Source of the DNA: Desulfobacteraceae bacterium UBA5852
GTDB taxonomy: Bacteria; Desulfobacterota; Desulfobacteria; Desulfobacterales; UBA5852
DNA length: 13,432 bases
Assembly (NCBI GenBank): GCA_002432195.1
Contig: DJGG01000176.1
Span: forward strand, 6,284-19,715
Reading direction: 5' to 3'
The notes under the pieces are model-generated. The model had not been told where the DNA came from, ran no database searches, and was given only the letters and a program-made list of their open reading frames with translations. Below, piece after piece: positions 1 through 4,381 of the stretch. A program made the translations under genes and the position numbers. How positions within the stretch are numbered: the first letter of the stretch is position 1; each line of letters opens with the position of its first letter.

Positions 1-217
1 GGGCGGCCGCCAGCACCACGTGGTCCACCCGCCGGGAGCGGAAGAAGTCCCGCACGGCCGCCTGGTCCGTCAAATCCAGATCCGCGTGGCGGCGCGTGAT
101 CAGGCGCTGGAAGCCCTCGGCTTCCAGGCGCCGCAGAATGGCGGAGCCCACCATGCCCCGGTGGCCGGCCAGGAAGATGGCATCATCCTTGTTGAGGACC
201 CCTGGTTTGGCGGCCAT
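1..217 (-). CDS. fcl: GDP-L-fucose synthase, N-terminal part (cut by window edge)
   Basis: This is the first 72 codons of a short-chain dehydrogenase/reductase-type enzyme that runs off the left edge. The N-terminus reads FLAGHRGMVGSAILRRLEAE, the dinucleotide-binding GxxGxxG (residues 18-24) typical of GDP-4-keto-6-deoxymannose 3,5-epimerase/4-reductase (Fcl/WcaG). That enzyme uses NADPH to turn the Gmd product into GDP-L-fucose in the cytoplasm. I chose the ATG at 217 because GGAGGA lies four bases upstream; an in-frame ATG at 229 has no ribosome-binding site. The gene is last in manC-gmd-fcl, 115 bases after gmd, and that gap is mostly filled by an inverted heptamer repeat. The catalytic Ser-Tyr-Lys residues lie outside the window. 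Family assignment is firm from the Rossmann motif plus the neighbours. Confidence 0.9.
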   Translation of the reverse strand, partial: MAAKPGVLNKDDAIFLAGHRGMVGSAILRRLEAEGFQRLITRRHADLDLTDQAAVRDFFRSRRVDHVVLAAA

Positions 218-221
218 CTTG

Positions 222-227
222 TCCTCC
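222..227 (-). promoter_or_regulatory. Ribosome-binding site of fcl
   Basis: GGAGGA lies four bases before the ATG at 217. It decides between that start and the in-frame ATG at 229, which overlaps this site and has no purine-rich sequence before it. Confidence 0.7.
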
Positions 228-254
228 ATAGTGGAAAGGCAAAACTTAAAATAG

Positions 255-312
255 AAATCCGAAACCCGAAATCCGAATGACGGAACAGGTCCTCTTTTCG
301 GGTTTCGGATTT
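255..312. repeat. Inverted heptamer repeat between gmd and fcl
   Basis: The left arm at 255-271 is AAATCCGAAACCCGAAA. Its exact reverse complement, TTTCGGGTTTCGGATTT, lies at 296-312, with 24 bases between. Each arm is a short run of near-identical heptamers (TTTCGGG/TTTCGGA on the right, mirrored on the left), and weaker copies continue to about 320. It is AT-richer than the flanking coding DNA and lies wholly in the gmd-fcl gap, starting about 20 bases after the gmd stop. In the polycistronic message it would fold into a 17-base-pair hairpin. There is no U-tract, so I do not call it a terminator. Function is unknown; it resembles dispersed intergenic repeats rather than a gene. Confidence 0.8.
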
Positions 313-332
313 CGGGCTTCGTATTTGAACGT

Positions 333-1448
333 CTACTCTTCTCCCCTGAACACCGGGAACCCGGCGATGCCGCAGAGGCGGTCCTTGTCGGCGGCCTTGA
401 GGTCTTCGCGCACCATGTCGCGCACCAGTTGGTCGAAGGTCACCCGGGGGCGCCAGCCCAGCTTTTCCCGGGCCTTGGCGGGGTCCCCCAGAAGAAAATC
501 CACCTCCGTGGGGCGGAAGTAGCGGGGATCCACGCGCACCACGGTGTCCCCCGGGCGCAAGGCGGCCCCCTGGATGTCGGCCATGGCGTCCACGACACCG
601 GCCCGGTCGGCCCCCTCCCCTTCCCAACGCAGGCGGATACCCGCCTCGTCGAAGGCGGTCTCCACCATCTCCCGCACCGAGTGGGCCTCGCCGGTGGCGA
701 TGACGAAATCCTCGGCGGCCTCCTGCTGGAGCATCCGCCACATGGCCTCCACGTAGTCCCGGGCGTGCCCCCAGTCGCGCCGGGCATCGAGGTTGCCCAA
801 AAACAGGCACTGCTGGAGCCCCAGCCGGATGCGGGCCACGGCCCGGGTGACCTTGCGGGTGACGAAGGTCTCCCCCCGGATGGGGGACTCGTGGTTGAAG
901 AGGATGCCGTTGCAGGCGAACATGCCGTAGGCCTCCCGGTAGTTCACCGTGATCCAGTAGGCGTAGACCTTGGCCGCGCCGTAGGGGCTGCGGGGATAAA
1001 AGGGGGTGGTTTCGGTCTGGGGGGTTTCGCGCACCTTGCCGAACATCTCGCTGGTGGAAGCCTGGTAGAAGCGCGTGCGCCCCTCCAGGCCCAGGATGCG
1101 GATGGCCTCCAGCAGGCGCAAGGTCCCCAGGGCGTCCGCGTTGGCCGTGTACTCGGGGGTTTCGAAGGACACCATGACGTGGCTCTGGGCCGCCAGGTTG
1201 TAGATCTCGTCCGGCTGGACCTCCTGGATGATGCGGATCAGGTTGGTGGCGTCCGTGAGGTCCCCATAGTGCATGCGGAAGCGCACCTGCTCCTCGTGGG
1301 GGTCCCGGTAGAGGTGGTCCACCCGGGCGGTGTTGAAGGAGGAGGAGCGGCGCTTGAGGCCGTGGACCGCGTACCCCTTGGCGAGGAGCAGTTCCGCCAG
1401 GTAGGCGCCGTCCTGGCCGGTGATGCCGGTGATCAGGGCTGTTTTCAT
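333..1448 (-). CDS. gmd: GDP-mannose 4,6-dehydratase
   Basis: This 371-residue NADP-dependent extended SDR enzyme converts GDP-mannose to GDP-4-keto-6-deoxymannose, the first committed step to GDP-L-fucose and related deoxyhexoses. The start MKTALITGITGQDGAYLAEL holds the cofactor-binding GxxGxxG. The active site is complete: STSEMFG with Thr132 and Glu134, then SPYGAAK with Tyr156 and Lys160, the same numbers as in the E. coli enzyme. NHESPIRGETFVTRK around residues 185-199 is the substrate-binding signature of this family. The ATG at 1448 is preferred because it gives the family's usual N-terminus; an in-frame ATG at 1460 would add four residues, and its AAGG lies only two bases away. The gene follows manC by about 160 bases that contain an inverted repeat, and precedes fcl on the same strand. 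Confidence 0.95.
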   Translation of the reverse strand: MKTALITGITGQDGAYLAELLLAKGYAVHGLKRRSSSFNTARVDHLYRDPHEEQVRFRMHYGDLTDATNLIRIIQEVQPDEIYNLAAQSHVMVSFETPEYTANADALGTLRLLEAIRILGLEGRTRFYQASTSEMFGKVRETPQTETTPFYPRSPYGAAKVYAYWITVNYREAYGMFACNGILFNHESPIRGETFVTRKVTRAVARIRLGLQQCLFLGNLDARRDWGHARDYVEAMWRMLQQEAAEDFVIATGEAHSVREMVETAFDEAGIRLRWEGEGADRAGVVDAMADIQGAALRPGDTVVRVDPRYFRPTEVDFLLGDPAKAREKLGWRPRVTFDQLVRDMVREDLKAADKDRLCGIAGFPVFRGEE

Positions 1449-1512
1449 CGTGGATTCCATTTCCTTGAGTTCTCCGCCACCGAGGCGTCGTGATTCGGCC
1501 GAAACGCTTGGA

Positions 1513-1603
1513 ATCCGCAGATTGCGCAGATTGCGCAGATTATAATCGCCAAACCGCCCGGGCCGGCTTTCTTAATCTGCGCCCATCTGCGTAATCTGCG
1601 GAT
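1513..1603. repeat. Inverted CGCAGATT-type repeat between manC and gmd
   Basis: The left arm begins ATCCGCAGATT at 1513 and continues as GCGCAGATT units to about 1545. The right arm at about 1571-1603 is its imperfect reverse complement and ends AATCTGCGGAT at 1593-1603. The 11-base outer ends match perfectly. Inside, both arms are built from the eight- to nine-base unit CGCAGATT(A/G). The spacer (about 1546-1570) is GC-rich. The whole element lies in the manC-gmd gap, beginning nine bases after the manC stop in transcription direction. The mRNA would fold into a long imperfect hairpin without a U-tract. From memory, repeats built on this unit recur between genes in many environmental bacterial genomes; that recollection is not checked here. 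Confidence 0.8.
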
Positions 1604-1611
1604 ACTCGTTT

Positions 1612-3021
1612 TTATCTTCCGTAATCGTCGTCCATGCGGGTGATGTCGTCCTCCCCCAGGTAGCTGCCGGTGCGCACCTCGATGAGCTCCAGGGGAATCC
1701 GGCCGGGGTTTTCCAGGCGATGGGGGATGCCCACGGGAATGTAGGCGGACTGGTCCTCCCGCAGGAGGAACTCCTCCTCCCCCCGGCGCACCTTGGCCGT
1801 GCCCCTGACCACCACCCAGTGCTCGGCCCGGTGGTGGTGCTGCTGGAAGGCGAGACGCGCGCCGGGGCGCACCATGATGCGCTTGACCTCGAAGCGCTCG
1901 GAGGCCACGAGGCTTTCGTAGGCCCCCCAGGGGCGGTAGATGGTGCGGTGCACCAGGGCCTCGGGGCGGCGGGCGGCCTTGAGGCGCTCCACCAGGTGCT
2001 TGACCTCCTGCACCCGGCCCCGGGGCGCCACGAAGACCGCGTCGGCGGTCTCCACGATGATGTGCTCCTCCAGCCCCACGGCCGCCACCAGGCGGCTCTC
2101 GGCGTGGACGTAGGAGCGCCCCACGTCGTGGAGCAGCACGTCCCCCCGGGTGACGTTGCCGGAGGCGTCCTTGGCCCCCACCTGCCAAAGGGCCTCCCAG
2201 GACCCCAGGTCGCTCCAGCCGGCCTCCAGGGGCACCATGGCCCCCAGCCCGGTCTTCTCCATCACGGCGTAGTCGATGGAGTCCGACGGGCAGGCCCCGA
2301 AAGCCCGGGGCTCCAGGCGCAGGAAGTCCAGGTCGGCCACGGCGCCGTCCAGGGCCAGGCGGCAGGCCGCGGGGATCTCCGGCACCAGGCGCTCCATCTC
2401 CTGGCGGATCACTTCGGCCCGGAAGACGAACATGCCGCTGTTCCAATAGTATTCCCCGGAGGCCAGGTAGGCGGCGGCGGTGTCCGGGTCCGGCTTCTCC
2501 ACGAAGGCCTGGATGCCGAAACCGCCCCCCGCCAGGCCCGCGCCCCGGCGGATATAGCCGTAGCCGGTCTCCGGGGCCGTGGGGACGATGCCGAAGGTCA
2601 CCAGGCGGCCGGAAACCGCCAGGGCCGCCGCCCGGATCATGGCGGACTGAAGGCGTTCCGGCCGGGCGATGAAGTGATCGGCGGGCAGCACCAGCAACAG
2701 CGGATCGACCTGACCGGCGGCCGCGGTCTGCAGGGCCGCCACGGCGATGGCCGGCGCCGTGTTGCGGCCCACCGGCTCCAGCACGATGGCCCCGGGGGTC
2801 ACCCCGATTTCGCGCAGCTGTTCGGCCACCATGAAGCGGTGGCTCTCGTTGCAGATGACGATGGGGGGCTGCAGGTCCGGCAGGCCCGCCAGGCGCACCA
2901 GGGTGTCCTGGAGCATGGTGCGCTCGCTCAGGAGGCGCAGCACCTGCTTGGGGTAGAGCTCGCGCGACAGGGGCCAGAGACGCGTGCCGGACCCGCCGGC
3001 CAGGATCACGGGGACGATCAT
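1612..3021 (-). CDS. manC: Bifunctional mannose-1-phosphate guanylyltransferase / mannose-6-phosphate isomerase
   Basis: This 469-residue enzyme (ManC/AlgA/CpsB type, called type II) makes GDP-mannose from mannose-1-phosphate and GTP. Its C-terminal cupin domain can isomerise fructose-6-phosphate to mannose-6-phosphate. The N-terminal nucleotidyltransferase signature LAGGSGTRLWPLSRELYPKQ spans residues 7-26; FVEKPD (173-178) and YYWNSGMFVF (191-200) follow. The isomerase half carries YRPWGAYESL (362-371), QHHHRAEHW (394-402) with metal-binding histidines, and the conserved tail EDDITRMDDDYGR. The start at 3021 gives the canonical MIVPVILAGGSGTR N-terminus and has GGGAG eight bases upstream (3030-3034). 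An in-frame ATG at 3102 would add 27 unrelated residues. It is the first gene of manC-gmd-fcl and supplies substrate to Gmd. No strong promoter is visible; a weak candidate is TTGCCT (3097-3102) with TACAAG (3074-3079). Confidence 0.95.
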   Translation of the reverse strand: MIVPVILAGGSGTRLWPLSRELYPKQVLRLLSERTMLQDTLVRLAGLPDLQPPIVICNESHRFMVAEQLREIGVTPGAIVLEPVGRNTAPAIAVAALQTAAAGQVDPLLLVLPADHFIARPERLQSAMIRAAALAVSGRLVTFGIVPTAPETGYGYIRRGAGLAGGGFGIQAFVEKPDPDTAAAYLASGEYYWNSGMFVFRAEVIRQEMERLVPEIPAACRLALDGAVADLDFLRLEPRAFGACPSDSIDYAVMEKTGLGAMVPLEAGWSDLGSWEALWQVGAKDASGNVTRGDVLLHDVGRSYVHAESRLVAAVGLEEHIIVETADAVFVAPRGRVQEVKHLVERLKAARRPEALVHRTIYRPWGAYESLVASERFEVKRIMVRPGARLAFQQHHHRAEHWVVVRGTAKVRRGEEEFLLREDQSAYIPVGIPHRLENPGRIPLELIEVRTGSYLGEDDITRMDDDYGR

Positions 3022-3093
3022 GGGGGTTTCTCCCGTCGGTGGTGGGGTTGCATCCGCCTGAAGAGATTCCACTCTTGTAGGAAGAATCCCCCC

Positions 3094-3129
3094 AAAAGGC
3101 AAGCGCCGCGCGCAGCACGGCGCTTGCCT
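3094..3129 (-). terminator. Rho-independent terminator after the selenoprotein gene
   Basis: Perfect 12-base-pair arms AGGCAAGCGCCG (3097-3108) and CGGCGCTTGCCT (3118-3129) enclose a nine-base loop. In the minus direction the hairpin is followed by TTTT. It lies 84 bases after the DsbA-like gene and before manC, so it separates the two transcripts. Confidence 0.75.
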
Positions 3130-3212
3130 CTCAGCGGATCGCCGACGGCATCCGGCGCCGGGACCCGGACAGCGCCTTCACGGCCATGCAGACCCATATC
3201 CGCTAACAGGCC

Positions 3213-3827
3213 TCAGGCGCGCGGGGCTGCGCCGGCGGCCCGCGCCAGGGCTTCGATGGCCCCGGGGGGCGGGGCGCCCACCACCTGCCGGCCATTCATG
3301 TGGAAGGTGGGCACGGCGGTGATCCCCATGGCGCGGCACCGCTGCCAGTCCCGGTCCACCGCGCCCTTGTAGCGGCCCTGGCGCACCACCTCCTCGGCCG
3401 CTGGGGGGTCCAGGCCCGCGGCGCCGGCGATCTCCCGCAACACCTCATGGCGCGCGATGTTTTCGCCGCGGGCAAAGTAGGCCTCGAAGACCAGGCGGTG
3501 GAAAATGGGCCCCCGCCCCTGCGCTTCGGCATACTTGGCCAGTTCCTGCGCGCGCCGGCTGTTGTAGGTCATGGTGCGGGCGGTGAAAGGCAGCCCCAGC
3601 GCGGCGGCCGTACCTTGCAGGTGGGCCAGCATGGCCGGGAGGTCCAGGTGCCGGCCGGCGAACAGCGACGCCAGGCTGCGCCCCTCTTCGGGAGTTTCGG
3701 GGTGCAGGGGGAAAGCGGTCCATTGGAGGCTCAAGTTGAATCGCCGTTCGATGCTTTCACTACGCCCGGTAATGAAATAGCACCACGGTCAGACGTAATC
3801 CGAAAATATTTCCAGCACCGGCACCAT
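3213..3827 (-). CDS. DsbA/FrnE-like thioredoxin-fold selenoprotein (in-frame UGA read as selenocysteine)
   Basis: The frame from ATG at 3827 to the TGA stop at 3213-3215 is open except for one internal TGA at 3789-3791. Translation through it gives 204 residues starting MVPVLEIFSDYV-U-PWCYF, so Sec13 replaces the first cysteine of the family's CPWC active site and Cys16 is the partner. After it come WTAFPLHPETPEEG, the helical insertion, and GITAVPTF with the thioredoxin-fold cis-proline near residue 173. This matches the cytoplasmic FrnE/2-hydroxychromene-2-carboxylate isomerase-like DsbA family, usually a little over 200 residues. No signal peptide is seen. AAGGG lies seven bases before the ATG. 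A SECIS-like hairpin begins four bases after the UGA. The next downstream start, TTG at 3734, would leave 173 residues without an active site. The expected role is thiol/selenol oxidoreductase or isomerase; the substrate is unknown. TGA ends clpP, clpX, tig and this gene, so general recoding is excluded. Confidence 0.88.
3749..3785 (-). promoter_or_regulatory. Bacterial SECIS element (selenocysteine insertion hairpin)
   Basis: The hairpin starts four bases after the UGA (3789-3791). Lower stem: 3785-3780 (UGGUGC) pairs with 3754-3749 (GCAUCG), including two G-U pairs. A two-base UA bulge follows at 3779-3778. Upper stem: UUUCA (3777-3773) with UGAAA (3759-3755), U3772 with G3760, and UAC (3771-3769) with GUA (3763-3761). 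The loop is CGGGC (3768-3764). The apical loop lies 20 bases from the UGA and contains guanines, and a bulged U sits on the 5' side, as in the E. coli fdhF SECIS bound by SelB. The pairing is seen directly; SelB binding is inferred. Confidence 0.8.
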
Positions 3828-3921
3828 GGGAACGCCCTTTCCGCAGCGAGGGGGCGAAGGGGGTTCGGCCCCGCCCCCGTTCCTGCCGTAGAATGCCCCA
3901 CATCGTGTGAGAGCATGCCGA

Positions 3922-3950
3922 ATCATGGACATGCGACGTGCAAATCTCAA
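3922..3950 (-). promoter_or_regulatory. Candidate sigma-70 promoter of the selenoprotein gene
   Basis: TTGAGA (3945-3950) and CATGAT (3922-3927) are separated by 17 bases on the minus strand, matching 5/6 and 4/6 of the consensus. Transcription would start near 3915, about 90 bases before the ATG at 3827. It lies after the tRNA-Asp terminator, where a new promoter is needed. Confidence 0.35.
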
Positions 3951-4004
3951 GGCCGCGCACACCTTGCCGGCCGATGGGGGGGAGGCACCCCTTCGCCAGT
4001 ACCC

Positions 4005-4044
4005 CAAAACAGAAAGGGCCCAGCCAGTTTCTTGGCTGAGCCCT
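4005..4044 (-). terminator. Rho-independent terminator of the tRNA-Val/tRNA-Asp unit
   Basis: Twelve-base arms at 4033-4044 and 4015-4026 (minus strand AGGGCUCAGCCA with UGGCUGGGCCCU, one U-G pair) enclose a six-base loop. They are followed by UUUCUGUUUU. The hairpin starts about 10 bases after the CCA end of tRNA-Asp. Confidence 0.88.
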
Positions 4045-4054
4045 CGTGTGGTCG

Positions 4055-4131
<77 letters not shown>

Positions 4132-4189
4132 GTTGAGCGTTGCGAATGGCTCTTTAATCACGTTTGGGGTGCAGCGTCAACAGAAAAAG

Positions 4190-4265
4190 TGGTGGGCGGA
4201 ACAGGGCTCGAACCTGTGACCCTCGGCTTGTAAGGCCGATGCTCTCCCGACTGAGCTACCCGCCC
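4190..4265 (-). tRNA. tRNA-Val (anticodon UAC)
   Basis: A 76-base cloverleaf with acceptor GGGCGGG against UCCGCCC, discriminator A and an encoded CCA. The anticodon loop CUUACAA between CGGC and GCCG gives UAC. It lies 116 bases after the lon stop and is preceded by its own promoter, so it is not simply part of the lon message. UUUUU follows the CCA end almost at once, but no hairpin other than the tRNA itself is there. Confidence 0.97.
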
Positions 4266-4293
4266 GCACCCCGCGCGGCGGCAAAGCGTGCCA

Positions 4294-4322
4294 CACCTAC
4301 TAGCTGCCCCCGCCGCTGTCAA
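4294..4322 (-). promoter_or_regulatory. Candidate promoter of tRNA-Val/tRNA-Asp
   Basis: A perfect TTGACA (4317-4322) is followed after 17 bases by TAGGTG (4294-4299). Transcription would begin about 20 bases before the tRNA-Val 5' end. The -10 is weak, but the -35 and the position support it. An inverted repeat (4323-4358) abuts the -35. Confidence 0.55.
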
Positions 4323-4358
4323 GCCGTAATGTACCCGCCCGCAGCGGGACAATACGGC
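4323..4358 (-). terminator. Inverted repeat between lon and the tRNA promoter, possible terminator
   Basis: On the minus strand GCCGTATTGT (4358-4349) pairs with ACATTACGGC (4332-4323) at nine of ten positions, and an inner CCCGC/GCGGG stem extends it. No U-tract follows, so it could be a Rho-assisted lon terminator, an mRNA 3'-end stabiliser, or a site next to the tRNA -35. A separate six-base-pair hairpin (4367-4381, AAGCGG/CCGCTT, three-base loop) directly follows the lon stop codon. Confidence 0.4.
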
Positions 4359-4381
4359 CTGAGGCGCCGCTTTCCAAGCGG

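Noticed and set aside
255..312. CRISPR array or Rho-independent terminator
   Set aside because: The units are contiguous heptamers in inverted orientation without spacers, and no U-tract follows the hairpin in the transcribed direction.
3132..3190. Small peptide frame between the selenoprotein stop and its terminator
   Set aside because: Fewer than 20 codons, no ribosome-binding site and no detectable similarity.
1720..3372. Long plus-strand open frame opposite manC, running into the selenoprotein gene
   Set aside because: Antisense shadow of high-GC coding DNA; it crosses two unrelated genes and a terminator and has no family likeness.
3213..3734. Reading the DsbA-like gene as a 173-residue protein starting at TTG 3734, or as a pseudogene with a nonsense mutation
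   Set aside because: The family-specific N-terminus continues upstream through a single TGA at the catalytic Cys, with a good start, ribosome-binding site and SECIS. There is no other lesion in the frame.
3789..3791. TGA as a general sense codon (alternative genetic code)
   Set aside because: TGA ends clpP, clpX, tig, the RND gene and this gene, and tryptophan is TGG throughout, including the codon two places after this TGA.
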